A program made the translations under genes and the position numbers. 64,000 nt of DNA, from positions 558,001 through 622,000 of the forward strand of contig NZ_JACODZ010000002.1 of assembly GCF_014280965.1 (NCBI RefSeq), written 5' to 3'. The notes under the pieces are model-generated. The model saw nothing but the letters and a program-made list of their open reading frames with translations, was not told where the DNA came from and did no database searches. Positions 1 through 8,958 of this stretch are shown in pieces. The number at the start of each line of letters is the position of its first letter. Position 1 is the first letter of the stretch. Source of the stretch: Echinicola salinicaeni. GTDB lineage: Bacteria > Bacteroidota > Bacteroidia > Cytophagales > Cyclobacteriaceae.

Positions 1-189
1 AGTTGATCTAGCATCTACGTTACATGACAGTGCAAAACTAACCTCACCAAACTCACCACTTCCGCAAAGTGTGATTTCACCTCTTAAAAGTCCAAGGTCG
101 CTAGGCTCAGGTGGCTGAGGCTTTTTACCTTGACATCCGACCAAAAAGGCCATTATTAATATGGTTAAAAGTCTGATAGCATTTTTCAT
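1..189 (-). CDS. Lipoprotein, N-terminal part (cut by window edge)
   Basis: An ORF on the minus strand starts with ATG at 189 and stays open for 63 codons to the window edge, so only the N-terminus is present. It begins MKNAIRLLTILIMAFLVGC, a short positively charged start, a hydrophobic core and a lipobox (LVGC), predicting a signal-peptidase-II lipoprotein. A KKPQPPEP linker follows the Cys, as is common after lipidated cysteines in Bacteroidota. The visible mature part contains two cysteines (ITLCGSG, LSCN). No family could be recognised from this fragment. Confidence 0.75.
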   Translation of the reverse strand, partial: MKNAIRLLTILIMAFLVGCQGKKPQPPEPSDLGLLRGEITLCGSGEFGEVSFALSCNVDARST

Positions 190-222
190 AATGAAGTTAT
201 TTGTTCTTTTAACCAATGAGAG

Positions 223-426
223 CTAACATTGTCGTGAATGGGCAGTTGTGGATAGGTTTGTCAACTTATATCCACTATCAATAAATTTACCTAAAAAACA
301 CCAGATATAGAATAAGTATTTAGCTTTCTTAGGGAACGGTTCTATTTCATTTTTGGAATCATTCTCAAACAATCTAATCAAGTCCCCATTCCCAACAAAA
401 ACTCCACCTAAGGTGTTTTTATCCAT
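223..426 (-). pseudogene. Remnant of a zinc-ribbon-type small gene fused to repeat A
   Basis: The translation contains LFENDSKNEIEPFP, which matches MCENCFKNEIDSFP of the intact small gene at 20506-20757; the DNA also aligns over about 70 bp. The copy here has lost the CxxC cysteines and runs into repeat A sequence (bases about 383-440), so it looks like a decayed copy joined to a dispersed repeat rather than a working gene. The rest of 190-573 carries the diverged repeat A copy and nothing else I can support. Confidence 0.4.
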
Positions 427-573
427 CCCCTAAAACAAAAAGCGTCGGCTTAGGTAAGGATTTTAAAAGCATATCTTTTACTGGAATTCCAAACACCCTA
501 AATAATGAGATGAAGCAACTTACTCCACCTAATCTTAGATTTCTGGGAAATAATAAAGTCCAATTATGGATAT

Positions 574-1560
574 TTAAAATGCCAAAACCCTTTCTATTAG
601 CCAAAAAGCCGCTACTGCCCCGATGGAATAAGGAGCAAGCTTGGAGACCTGTTTTCTATTTGGGACAATGGATTTGACCAATTTTAGTACGATGAGCATG
701 ATGATTACAAAAAGAATTTGGCCCACTTCAACACCAATATTGAAAGTGGCCAAGGCTAGAGGAATTTCGTTTTGGGGTAGGCCTATATCTTTAAGCGCTC
801 CTGCAAAACCAAATCCGTGCAAGAGACCAAAACTAAAAGCTACCAACCATGGCTTCTGACTGGTAAGAGAAGGGATTCCCTGTTGCACTTTTAGGATTTC
901 CAAGGCTAAAAAAACTATGCTCAAAGCAATCACTGCTTCCACTGGGGGACTGGGCAAATTGGCAATTCCCAGAGCTGAAAAACTGAGTGTGATACTATGG
1001 GCCAAGGTAAACGATGTGATGGTTTTTAAAAGTTTCTTAAAACCTATAGTGATCATAATCAGTGCCAGGACAAATAAAAGGTGATCGAACCCAAACAGTA
1101 TATGCTCAATACCTAAGCTCGTATAAGTTTTAGCCACCATCCATTTACTTGAGCTTTGGGGTACAGTTGCGATATTATGGGTAGGTTGCAGCAAAAAACT
1201 ATAACGCTGTCCATTTAGCAAACGAATATCAGTCAGGACATCTATTCCAGTGGTATTGAGTTGATGGATGGAAATCTGCGTATTTGATAAACTCTGCTCA
1301 GCAGTAAGCTTATAGGTATACAACACATAAGCTTCTAAAATTCGCGGAGGAACGGTTTCACTTAGCTTGAAACCTTCTTCAAACTGGGGTTGAATATCCA
1401 ATACCCTCTCAACAGTTCTGGGTACTTTCCAAAGGACAGTGTAGGACTTAGGCGATTGCTCCTTGATCAGTAGGTAGGCAGGACGTATTTCGTGTGCCCT
1501 AACAGAATGCATACTGATAAAAAACAGGATTAATATAGTTATTTTAATTACAGGCTTCAT
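574..1560 (-). CDS. HupE/UreJ-2 family membrane protein
   Basis: 328 aa. A cleavable signal peptide (MKPVIKITILILFFISMHSVRA) is followed by an extracytoplasmic region of about 120 residues and a C-terminal half of about six to seven membrane helices. The membrane half holds the family signatures GIEHILFGFDHLLF, LAHSITL and FGLLHGFGFA, with conserved His/Asp residues that could bind metal. HupE/UreJ proteins are associated with nickel or cobalt transport, but the role of this long secreted-domain subgroup is not established. The ATG overlaps the stop of the upstream isomerase gene (ATGA), so it is the third gene of a translationally coupled minus-strand operon with 1557-2417 and 2427-4292. Confidence 0.85.
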   Translation of the reverse strand: MKPVIKITILILFFISMHSVRAHEIRPAYLLIKEQSPKSYTVLWKVPRTVERVLDIQPQFEEGFKLSETVPPRILEAYVLYTYKLTAEQSLSNTQISIHQLNTTGIDVLTDIRLLNGQRYSFLLQPTHNIATVPQSSSKWMVAKTYTSLGIEHILFGFDHLLFVLALIMITIGFKKLLKTITSFTLAHSITLSFSALGIANLPSPPVEAVIALSIVFLALEILKVQQGIPSLTSQKPWLVAFSFGLLHGFGFAGALKDIGLPQNEIPLALATFNIGVEVGQILFVIIMLIVLKLVKSIVPNRKQVSKLAPYSIGAVAAFWLIERVLAF

Positions 1561-2417
1561 CTCTCCACATAGCTTTTTTTAATTCGCTCAGGCATATGCT
1601 TTGAGGTGATGATCACAGGGTATTTTTCCAATAAATCCCGGTAAACCTGTTCCTGAGTCTTCAGTTCGGTCTGGTACTCATATTCTTTTTCAACATAAGG
1701 CTTTATCTTTTCAAAATCTGCCCACCTTCCCGTATCTTTTTTTGAAACAAAAACCAGATGTTGACCAAATCCAGATTCTACAGGACCAGTCCATCTATTG
1801 ATCGGCAAAGTATCCAATGTGGAAGCAAAATCACCTCCAAAAGCTTTGTTAATATCTGCTTCAGTGCGGTCTTCCCACTTGTTGGGAAGAGATAATTTAA
1901 GCTGTAGGGATTTTGGAATACCTTGGCCATCGTTCATTTCCTGCATGGTCCATTCCATTTCTTCTTGGAGGTTACTTTCATTATTGGTGAACAGCACCTG
2001 ATGAAATGAATAACTGTCAGGAAACTGAAACAAGCTTTTGTTTTTATCATAAAAAGCCCTCAGTTCTCCCTCATCAGGTGGATTGATCATGGCATTTAAA
2101 TCATTTGACACGGCCTCCATCTTTTGTGAAAGACGTCTCTTTACGATGATATCATTATGATCCAAATTTAAAGCAAGCGCTTCTTTGTAAAACACTTCCT
2201 GTCTAAGATACTGATCGATAAATGCCTTTATTTCCTGTTCATTTGGATCTCTTTTCCATTGGTTTTTCCATAGACCAAGCAAATAATCGTACTCTGCATC
2301 ATCGATTACTATAACATTACCAGATTGGTCATCTGTTTTATTCAGGTAATAGTATCCAAAAATCATGAAGCCCAACAACAAAAAATGCACTAGGGGTTCC
2401 TTTATAAATTTTTTCAT
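1557..2417 (-). CDS. PpiC-type (parvulin) peptidyl-prolyl isomerase
   Basis: 286 aa with one N-terminal membrane anchor (about residues 9-26, VHFLLLGFMIFGYYYL). A helical SurA-N-like region follows (IKAFIDQYLRQEVFYKEALAL), then the segment FPDSYSFHQVLF, which resembles the start of a parvulin domain, and a region ending in GPVESGFGQHLVFV, the typical last strand of that fold. It should be a periplasm-facing foldase anchored in the inner membrane. It starts 9 bp after the DUF3604 gene and overlaps the HupE-like gene by 4 bp; in such clusters it may help fold or assemble the two partners. Catalytic activity is inferred from the fold only. Confidence 0.75.
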   Translation of the reverse strand: MKKFIKEPLVHFLLLGFMIFGYYYLNKTDDQSGNVIVIDDAEYDYLLGLWKNQWKRDPNEQEIKAFIDQYLRQEVFYKEALALNLDHNDIIVKRRLSQKMEAVSNDLNAMINPPDEGELRAFYDKNKSLFQFPDSYSFHQVLFTNNESNLQEEMEWTMQEMNDGQGIPKSLQLKLSLPNKWEDRTEADINKAFGGDFASTLDTLPINRWTGPVESGFGQHLVFVSKKDTGRWADFEKIKPYVEKEYEYQTELKTQEQVYRDLLEKYPVIITSKHMPERIKKSYVER

Positions 2418-2426
2418 ACGAAGCTT

Positions 2427-4292
2427 TTAGTTCTTTGGTTCTATCCAAATCGGACTTGCCCATGCACGTTCTTGAATTACTCTTTTGGTATCTTCTGGAT
2501 AATGGACATCTGGATTTCTTATTTCATCCCATAAACTATACCGGGCTGTTGGCAATTGTATTACCCTCACGTAATAATAAGCATTTTGATTCGGATCAAA
2601 GTCTGGATCTTTCCATACCGCCATTAGTTCAGGGGCACCTTTCTCTTTATTGAATTCTCCTGTCTCCATGTTCACTGGAGCATCTATGGGCGTAACAGTA
2701 CCATCAGCTTTTAAACGGTTCTCCGAAGCAGTCACATTATAGACTTCATCCTTCATTTCACCATTCTCTACCCACCCTTTGATGATCTGTATACGGTCCA
2801 GGTTTGGTGCTATAGGATCTTTAATTGCCCAGACCAGAAACTCCGGTGCCTCCGTGCCCTCATAATTTTGTCCCATGGGTACCCCCTTGGAATACCCGTC
2901 TTTTATCATTTCCTCATAAGAATCATAGGTGTTTTTATAGCCATTACCTGCAAAAAAGCGAACTTTGATCCTAGGGCCAGAGGTGGCAAAAGACTCCCGG
3001 TTGTGCATGCCATCCCATATGGCTTCTCGGGTATTGGATGTTGCCCAAACACCCGTCAAGCCTCCTGGATTCATGTCCCTATTGTACATTTCCCCGTCTT
3101 GCTCATTTCTTGACCGGTCTAATGCCGTTTGGTCTGCCATACCGTGATGCCCCACATAATTGAACTCTTCTACATTGGACATAGCGCCATTATGACTATC
3201 AGTCCCCCCTACAAAGCCATATTTGAAAGGGTTAATTCCTAAATCCTCATAATACTTGATCCCCCTGTTTAACCCATAACGGATAAAGTTATGCTTTTCG
3301 AATATTCTACCGTAATATTCTTGGAGTGAAACGGCATTTTCAAAATCTGCAAATTCATCATTTGGCCAAAAATCAGGTACAACCTCAGAGTTTCCTTTGG
3401 TTTGCATCATTTCCAGATTTCTCTCAAAATGTTGACGTGTCTTTGCATAAGTTTCATCTATTGGTTTATTGTTCATGGCCACCTCTGGAAAAAGCATTCC
3501 CTTACTTTCGTTGGGATTATGTGGATTGCAAAACACCTTTACGCCATTGGCTTCCTGAGTTTTCATCCAATCCCATAATTCTTGAGGTGAAGGCCCTTCA
3601 TTGGCCGAAAATGGCATATCAGGCAAATTGGTATCCCTAAAGAATACGTTCCTGTGTAAGTTGGCTGTATTGGGGGCCGAACTCCACTCATATGCATGGA
3701 TGGTCGTAAACTTCCCCGGGGTGTAGTGCTTTTCGGTAGCCTCAATATTCACCTGCCACTGCGATTTTACGGCTTCATATCCCTGCCAAAAATCAGGATG
3801 GGCATCTCCTCCTGCCAATGCATCAAGGACATACTTTTTGTAAACAGTCAATGCCGTTTTTAGATCAGGAGCATTACGCATGGCCTTTGCTGCTTCACTG
3901 TCATAACCAGGAGTTCCTTCGTTCATTAAGGTATAGGCTTCGCCTAGAAACTCAGCATGGTCTGTCACTGCTGCCCAGTCCAGAGGCCTATTTATTCTAT
4001 GAGGCTTTCCATTCACAATAACTTCTTCACCTTGTGCAAATCGATAAGCATCATCTGGCGTCAGGCGCGTACCCGCTATAAAGGCATCCATTGACGCAGC
4101 CGTATGCAAATGCTGTTCCCCAAAATAGGCCTCCTTAAGTGGGTTTTCAACAATATCGTAAACTGATCCATTGTGATTGTATGCTACTTTTTCTGTTTCC
4201 TGATTACTATTGTTCTCTGAACTCTCCCCTTTTTGCTTCTGATTACAAGCAATTACCATCAGGAATAAAGCTATCATTCCAATATTTTTCAT
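2427..4292 (-). CDS. DUF3604 lipoprotein (PHP-like metal-dependent hydrolase)
   Basis: 621 aa. The N-terminus MKNIGMIALFLMVIAC ends in a lipobox, so it is a predicted lipoprotein with an EN-rich linker. The DUF3604 signatures are clear: FGEQHLHTAASMDAF near residue 60, VTDHAEFLGE near 110, IHAYEWSS, CNPHNPNES and GGTDSHNGAMS. These His/Asp residues resemble the metal-binding set of PHP-type hydrolases. The length is normal for the family. The substrate is unknown. First gene of an operon with the parvulin (9 bp gap) and HupE-like genes. No clear promoter could be assigned upstream (4293-4640 is AT-rich and otherwise empty). Confidence 0.85.
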   Translation of the reverse strand: MKNIGMIALFLMVIACNQKQKGESSENNSNQETEKVAYNHNGSVYDIVENPLKEAYFGEQHLHTAASMDAFIAGTRLTPDDAYRFAQGEEVIVNGKPHRINRPLDWAAVTDHAEFLGEAYTLMNEGTPGYDSEAAKAMRNAPDLKTALTVYKKYVLDALAGGDAHPDFWQGYEAVKSQWQVNIEATEKHYTPGKFTTIHAYEWSSAPNTANLHRNVFFRDTNLPDMPFSANEGPSPQELWDWMKTQEANGVKVFCNPHNPNESKGMLFPEVAMNNKPIDETYAKTRQHFERNLEMMQTKGNSEVVPDFWPNDEFADFENAVSLQEYYGRIFEKHNFIRYGLNRGIKYYEDLGINPFKYGFVGGTDSHNGAMSNVEEFNYVGHHGMADQTALDRSRNEQDGEMYNRDMNPGGLTGVWATSNTREAIWDGMHNRESFATSGPRIKVRFFAGNGYKNTYDSYEEMIKDGYSKGVPMGQNYEGTEAPEFLVWAIKDPIAPNLDRIQIIKGWVENGEMKDEVYNVTASENRLKADGTVTPIDAPVNMETGEFNKEKGAPELMAVWKDPDFDPNQNAYYYVRVIQLPTARYSLWDEIRNPDVHYPEDTKRVIQERAWASPIWIEPKN

Positions 4293-4640
4293 GCTTTTGT
4301 TTTTTTAAGTGCTAGATTAACCTTTGAAAACAATTGAGGCCGTCTTGCTTAGTGAATATTTATCTGATGGTCTAGTAAGGCATACCACCAAATGCATTGA
4401 ACACTCTTCCTCTGATAAACGTTAGTAATGGTTTGTTTATCGGATTTTAAAAGTCCGTAATACGGCCAACTTTAAAGATGTTTAATAATAGTTATTTATT
4501 TAAACATCAATGTCTTAAGTTATTAAAAATAACTAAAACATCATTGATAAGTTATGGGAAACTATAATAGTTTATTTAATTAATATAGCTATCCAACTAT
4601 CCTCCCGGTCTAGGTGTATGAGGTGGCCTCTCCACCAATT
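4293..4640. other. Gene-free stretch upstream of the DUF3604 operon
   Basis: About 350 AT-rich bases without a convincing ORF. It probably holds the promoter of the minus-strand DUF3604 operon, but I could not single out a -33/-7 pair. Confidence 0.4.
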
Positions 4641-4882
4641 TGGTCGTGTCCTGAAATAGGTTTACAATTTAATTGAAAATTGTAAACCTATAATCTGACA
4701 AAATGAAGGATTTGGAAAGGTTTTCCGAAAATGCATGTAGATAAATTGTAAGCGAAGTTCTCTCCGGTTTCGTGTCTAAAGAACAGGCAAGAAATTTTTA
4801 TGGTATCAGGAGCAAATCCGATATATTGGAATGGATGAGGATTTTTTCTGGTCTGCTCAGAAATGCCCCCAGTTGGGCCTAG
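4641..4882 (+). mobile_element. IS3-family remnant: terminal palindrome and broken orfA
   Basis: A perfect long palindrome (arms TAGGTTTACAATTT / AAATTGTAAACCTA, about 4658-4691) precedes an ATG at 4703. Translation from there gives MKDLERFSENACR, a TAA stop, then IVSEVLSGFVSKEQARN and YGIRSKSDILEWMR. This matches the N-terminal helix-turn-helix of IS3-type OrfA proteins, which usually have a Lys codon where the TAA is. The reading frame closes at 4880-4882, and no orfB or integrase core follows; the next gene (convergent, ending 4893) begins at once. It is therefore a degenerate 5' end of an IS. Confidence 0.7.
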
Positions 4883-4892
4883 TCAAAAACAA

Positions 4893-5513
4893 TTAAAAAT
4901 TGAACCCGAAATGCAGCCCTGGTTCCCCAATAAAAAACTTGGACCATTTGTCATCCAATTGCTTAAAGGAATCCGGCATTTCAGTATGATATGGCCGATG
5001 GGTAATAGCAATGGACGGCTCAATGAAAAACCGATCTTTAAAAAGTTTTAAATGATAGCCCAACCTATAGGTATTGAATACTTGAAATCCATCATCAATT
5101 TTCCTTCCTGTTTCATTGATGAATGATTGCCATGCATTCATAATGTGTATGCCCGAATAGAGTCCTTTCCACCAATAATGCTGATAAGCTAAAGCAAAAC
5201 CATATTCTCTAATATATCCAGGAAATTTTTCTTCAGGAGCTTCATATGAAGGCCCATAAGGAATTCCCAATGGCCATGCATATTTCCACGTTTTTAACTC
5301 TAGAGAGACCACATCCTTGCCTGTGATTCTATAACCCAAATTTAACTGCACGAAATCTGGCCTGTTTGTAGAACTTAAATTGCCCAAGATAAAAAATGTA
5401 CTTCCAATAAAACACTTTTTATAAGTGCTGTCTTGCTTAGCATATTGAGCGTTGATTGGAAATGAATATGATAAAAACAATACAATACCCATTAATAAAA
5501 TCTTCATTTGCAT
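4893..5513 (-). CDS. Secreted protein, predicted outer-membrane beta-barrel
   Basis: 206 aa, with ATG at 5513 or two codons later (MKILLMG). A signal peptide ends near SFPINAQ. The mature part has alternating aromatic/polar strands (LNLGYRITGKDVVSLELK, YGFALAYQHYWWKGLYSG, FIEPSIAITHRPYH) and ends HFGFNF, a C-terminal phenylalanine typical of outer-membrane barrels. No named family could be assigned. Its 3' end is 10 bp from the IS3 remnant, so a lost C-terminal extension cannot be excluded, although the final Phe argues against it. Confidence 0.6.
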   Translation of the reverse strand: MQMKILLMGIVLFLSYSFPINAQYAKQDSTYKKCFIGSTFFILGNLSSTNRPDFVQLNLGYRITGKDVVSLELKTWKYAWPLGIPYGPSYEAPEEKFPGYIREYGFALAYQHYWWKGLYSGIHIMNAWQSFINETGRKIDDGFQVFNTYRLGYHLKLFKDRFFIEPSIAITHRPYHTEMPDSFKQLDDKWSKFFIGEPGLHFGFNF

Positions 5514-5593
5514 ATCTTTTTCTGGTTAGATGATATTGCAAAATTAGATGGGGGATAGGGCTAAAATCGTTCACTTAAGTTAATAAAGATGTC

Positions 5594-6175
5594 TTAAACC
5601 TTGTTGCTTTTATGAATTCTCGCTCTCAGTCTACTCAACGATTGGGGCTTAATCCCCAAAAAACTTGCTAATTGATATTGGGGCACTCGCTGCAATAAAT
5701 CTGGGCGGTTTTCTAATAGATTTAAATAGCGCTGTTCAGGCGAAGAGACCTTAAAGGCATCAAAATCGACTTGATGTTTGGCCAAGAGCTCTTCTGATAA
5801 TACCCTGCAGAGTGTTTCAAACTTTGGGAAGCTCTGGAAGATCTCCAGTTCCATATCAGGATCTGAAACGATAAGGATACAATCCTCTACACAGGAAATA
5901 TAGTATTCAGAGGGTTCCTTGCTCAGGACACAGAGAGGAGTTATTCCCTCCATTTCCGTATAAAAAGCAGTTGTTTTTTCTTCTCCTTCCACATTATAAA
6001 AAGTGCGAATGCAACCTTGCAACACAAAGTAGCCATTTTTTGACCTTTGTCCCTCTTTTAACAAAACCGTACCTTTTTTAAAGGAGTGAAAAATGTTTAA
6101 ATCTATTAATGCCTTTTTTTCATCCTCTGAAAGGGTAATGTATTTTGATAGGAAGTCAAATAGTAGGTCCTGCAT
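5594..6175 (-). CDS. Crp/Fnr-family transcription regulator
   Basis: 193 aa. Residues about 10-110 form a cyclic-nucleotide-binding-like barrel (FHSFKKGTVLLKEGQRSKNG, YFVLQGCIRTFY, EGEEKTTAFYTE). The C-terminus has a helix-turn-helix (VPQYQLASFLGIKPQSLSRL). This short form is common in Bacteroidota, where the ligand is usually unknown. The canonical cAMP-binding Arg/Ser pair is not obvious. It lies alone, 80 bp upstream of the beta-barrel gene on the same strand, and could control it; that is inference only. Confidence 0.8.
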   Translation of the reverse strand: MQDLLFDFLSKYITLSEDEKKALIDLNIFHSFKKGTVLLKEGQRSKNGYFVLQGCIRTFYNVEGEEKTTAFYTEMEGITPLCVLSKEPSEYYISCVEDCILIVSDPDMELEIFQSFPKFETLCRVLSEELLAKHQVDFDAFKVSSPEQRYLNLLENRPDLLQRVPQYQLASFLGIKPQSLSRLRARIHKSNKV

Positions 6176-6389
6176 TGTACTTTTTTAAATTATTACCAAT
6201 TGCTAAAATATGTATATTCTGAAGTCGAATATAACCATTTTGCTAGGTTGTTATGCTTTTACTGTGGCCTTGTATAAAAAATATATCGAGTAACCATATC
6301 ATCCTTTTGCTTACGGACAACTGTACATCTCCCAGATTTCTATACCCCATCTAAAACTTCCATGCTCCCAATTCCTTTCAAATACTCTT

Positions 6390-7028
6390 CTATAGATTTA
6401 ATTTCCATGTAGCTTTGAGTACTGCACCCAAATTTCTATGATAACCCTTTTCTTCAGCAAAGAATTGCTTTCCAAATACAGAAGTAAAACTGTGTTGATA
6501 GTTAACCTGAAACCTTAAAAGTAGAACGTCAAAAATATAGTACCCAACTTGGAATTCGCCAAGTGCTCCTATGTCGAAATGCCTAACAAAGCCCGTAATT
6601 TCATTTATATCCGATTCCATAGAATTAGGGATATTGGTTATTGGAACTTCCGCAAATGCTTTTAGTAACCTTGAAGGGATGACTCCCACATTTCCATTGA
6701 TAAAGAATCGGGATAGCTTATCATATACACCAACTTTAAGTGGGATTGAAAGATAATTAAAGTTATAGGAAATTTGTACTCCATTAGCACTGTTGATTTT
6801 GAAACCTCTCTGTTCGTAGTTAGCATCAATCCCATATAAAATATGATTAGGAGCCTGGTATTCATAGGATATACCAAATTTCTTCCCTATTTTTCCATCG
6901 GTATTCCTAAAAGACTTACTCGAAAGATTACTAAAAACTAATCCTCCATCTAAGCCTATAAAATGGTTTTGGGAGAATGCATTAAATGGAATAAATAATA
7001 GTAAAAAATAAAAGAGATATTTTTCCAT
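6390..7028 (-). CDS. Outer-membrane beta-barrel protein (PorT/OMP_b-brl-like)
   Basis: 212 aa. The signal peptide MEKYLFYFLLLFIPFNAFS is followed by the typical start of barrel proteins of this size, HFIGLDGGLVFSNLS. Amphipathic strands then alternate (KFGISYEYQAPNHILYGIDA, YNFNYLSIPLKVGVY, FQVGYYIFDVLLLRFQVNY) and the protein ends LKATWKLNL. The pattern is that of the outer-membrane barrel family common in Bacteroidota, with no enzymatic motif. It stands alone between a Crp-like gene and a repeat-rich stretch. Confidence 0.65.
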   Translation of the reverse strand: MEKYLFYFLLLFIPFNAFSQNHFIGLDGGLVFSNLSSKSFRNTDGKIGKKFGISYEYQAPNHILYGIDANYEQRGFKINSANGVQISYNFNYLSIPLKVGVYDKLSRFFINGNVGVIPSRLLKAFAEVPITNIPNSMESDINEITGFVRHFDIGALGEFQVGYYIFDVLLLRFQVNYQHSFTSVFGKQFFAEEKGYHRNLGAVLKATWKLNL

Positions 7029-7437
7029 AATCAGAATTATTAAATATTAGCCTATAGCAGGTGGAACAATATAAAGTTTGAAATCTAGTTATCCATATAT
7101 GAACATCTAAGTATAGCTGATTAGCGAAGGTGTAGACTCCATTTAATCCATAATTTTTGTCCAAATTTCTTTATTGGGCCTCCTTTCAAAGCTTTTTATA
7201 TTTACGGGATCAAGTAATAATTCCACCATCTTCTAGTAAAGCTTTATCCTAGATTCACCTTCCCTAGGTGTAGATTGCATCTACACATTAATATTCCATA
7301 TCGAAATAATATCCTGCAGCTCAATAGATCATTTGCAATGGCCATATTACAAGTCCAATAATCTTATACCAGTAAACCACTTTGGCAAGCGCACTTCCCG
7401 TTTCCTACTTCGTACTTCTAACTTCCAATCTCCTTGC
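7029..7437. other. Gene-free stretch
   Basis: No supported gene. It holds the palindromic GTGTAGATTGCATCTACAC motif (about 7269-7287), also found in repeat C, so repeat-derived sequence begins before the main copy. Confidence 0.4.
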
Positions 7438-7690
7438 CCTGTTGTCCTGTCAGCTGAGCTGCAGGACATCCTAAGGTTGAGTCTCCGACTCAGGTACTTT
7501 TATCTATTTCCATCTTCCCTAGGTGTAGATTGTATCTACACCTTAATATCAATAATTACCAAATAAGATCCCTCACGTCAATAGGCCATTTGCAATGGCC
7601 AAAAACAAGTACAATAATTGCTTAGTGGTAATCCACTACGATAAGCCCACCTAGGGTGTCTTTACCTATCCCCTAAAACAAAAAAGCCTC
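7438..7690. repeat. Repeat C, copy 1
   Basis: About 250 bp, nearly identical to 9507-9765 and 10588-10845. It is a string of small hairpins: GTCCTG/CAGGAC around CAGCTGAGCTG, GAGTCTCCGACTC, GGTGTAGAT/ATCTACACC and GGCCATTTGCAATGGCC. It ends in a piece of repeat A (CCCACCTAGGGTGTCTTTACC). Confidence 0.85.
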
Positions 7691-7729
7691 GGATTGAAAT
7701 TCTCATTTACCTTCTCAACAGTAATCCTT

Positions 7730-8083
7730 TTAATTGGAGAAATTTACAAGGAGTAGTATTGCCACAGATGTTGTTATTCCTATTATCGAGAAGATTAGAA
7801 CCTGGGGCTTATGTATCTGGCTTTGAATTCCAATTTTTTTTGTCATCAATCCGAATATTAAAACCCCAATTGAACAAGACATCAATGTTATTGCAGCTGT
7901 TAACATGGAGAAGTTTATGAGAATTGAAGTTCCAATAATCACGAATAATAAATTTCCAGCGTAACCCCTAAAGCGGATGCTATCTGATAATTCAGTATCG
8001 TTTGATTGGTTCACAGCTAGGAACGTAAACCCAACCGTTCCCCCGATAATTAGTAATACAGCCGTTATTGGATGTTCGAGCAT
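7730..8083 (-). CDS. Small membrane protein, unknown function
   Basis: 117 aa with three to four predicted membrane helices (ITAVLLIIGGTVGFTFLAV; NLLFVIIGTSILINFSMLTA; LMSCSIGVLIFGLMT; VLIFSIIGITTSVAILLLV). I do not recognise a family. It sits alone on the minus strand between repeat C copy 1 and the zeta-like toxin pair, like the other single genes of this zone. Confidence 0.5.
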   Translation of the reverse strand: MLEHPITAVLLIIGGTVGFTFLAVNQSNDTELSDSIRFRGYAGNLLFVIIGTSILINFSMLTAAITLMSCSIGVLIFGLMTKKIGIQSQIHKPQVLIFSIIGITTSVAILLLVNFSN

Positions 8084-8201
8084 CTTTTTGGGGTGTATTT
8101 ATTACAGTGGTATGGTATAAACGGATTACGAAAGGAGCAGGGAAATTCACTTTTCATTTACCATAAAGCTTATTGGTAGAAAGATATTTGATATTAATTA
8201 C

Positions 8202-8393
8202 CTAACCCGCATTACGCTTATACAATGTTGTAGGTAGTATTTCATTTGGATCTACTGCTTCAATTTTTCCATTTCTGTTTACAATCATTGGACTTTTCTT
8301 TTGTTTTTTGAATTCGACAAGCCTTTTGTAAGTCTCTTCAAGTCCCTTAACTATTCTGTCCCTTTCCTCTTTTAACTGTTCTTTATTGTCCAT
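8202..8393 (-). CDS. Small protein paired with zeta-like kinase, possible antitoxin
   Basis: 63 aa, charged and mostly helical at the N-terminus (MDNKEQLKEERDRIVKGLEETYKRLVEFKKQKKS), then a short VNRNGKIEAVDPNEIL strand region. It overlaps the end of the zeta-like gene by 11 bp, which implies coupled translation. The partner arrangement suggests an antitoxin or regulatory role. In classical epsilon/zeta pairs the antitoxin is upstream, so this order is unusual and the assignment is inference. Confidence 0.55.
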   Translation of the reverse strand: MDNKEQLKEERDRIVKGLEETYKRLVEFKKQKKSPMIVNRNGKIEAVDPNEILPTTLYKRNAG

Positions 8394-8958
8394 TATATTT
8401 TTCTTTTAGTTCACTCCATTTTTTAAAATTATTGACGGTCTCTTCACCCAGAGCTCCTTCTGCTATAATTTCATAATTATCACCCGAATTATTTACAAAC
8501 AGCCAGTTATCAACCCTAGGGAGAAAAAGATTGAAAAAATTGTTCAACCCACTGGTATATCTTCTTCTTATTACTTCCTCAGGAATAAAGTGGCCACCTT
8601 CTTTCACTCTTGTCTCCACTCTGGAAATTGCCAATTCTTCAGAATCCAGCCAAAAAAACAAACAAGTTACTTGATATCCCAACTGCTTGGCTTTTTCAAT
8701 AAATTTAACGTAACTCCTAGTAGAAAGTGTGGTTTCGAATGCAAAACTTTCACCGGCTGCTAAAAGATTCTTAATCCTTATTAACATTAATCTGCCAGCT
8801 TCTATTCCTGCTTTCTCCGGTTGGAAGGGAGATAATCCTCTCGCAATTTCATCTGCATTTACAAACTCTTTGCAGTCCAGGATTTCTGGCAAAATTGTAT
8901 AAGAGGCTGTTGTTTTTCCAGCTCCATTACATCCTGCTATGACGTATAATTTTTTCAT
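8383..8958 (-). CDS. Zeta-toxin-like P-loop kinase
   Basis: 191 aa. A Walker A motif GCNGAGKTT lies at residues 9-17, followed by the zeta-family signature FVNADEIARGLSPF, the GESFAFETTLSTRSY segment that shapes the substrate pocket, and ETRVKEGGHFIPEEVIRRRY with Arg residues typical of the lid. Zeta-type enzymes phosphorylate UDP-N-acetylglucosamine or related small molecules; the substrate here is not shown. An 11-bp overlap with the 63-aa gene 8202-8393 makes a two-gene unit. Upstream (9094-9145) lies an inverted repeat GATGCAAAT...ATTTGCATC, a possible degenerate cassette boundary. Confidence 0.75.
   Translation of the reverse strand: MKKLYVIAGCNGAGKTTASYTILPEILDCKEFVNADEIARGLSPFQPEKAGIEAGRLMLIRIKNLLAAGESFAFETTLSTRSYVKFIEKAKQLGYQVTCLFFWLDSEELAISRVETRVKEGGHFIPEEVIRRRYTSGLNNFFNLFLPRVDNWLFVNNSGDNYEIIAEGALGEETVNNFKKWSELKEKYNGQ

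Noticed and set aside
4863-5051. 62-codon plus-strand frame after the IS3 remnant as part of a transposase
   Set aside because: Its translation is antisense to the secreted protein gene 4893-5513 and lacks an integrase core pattern.
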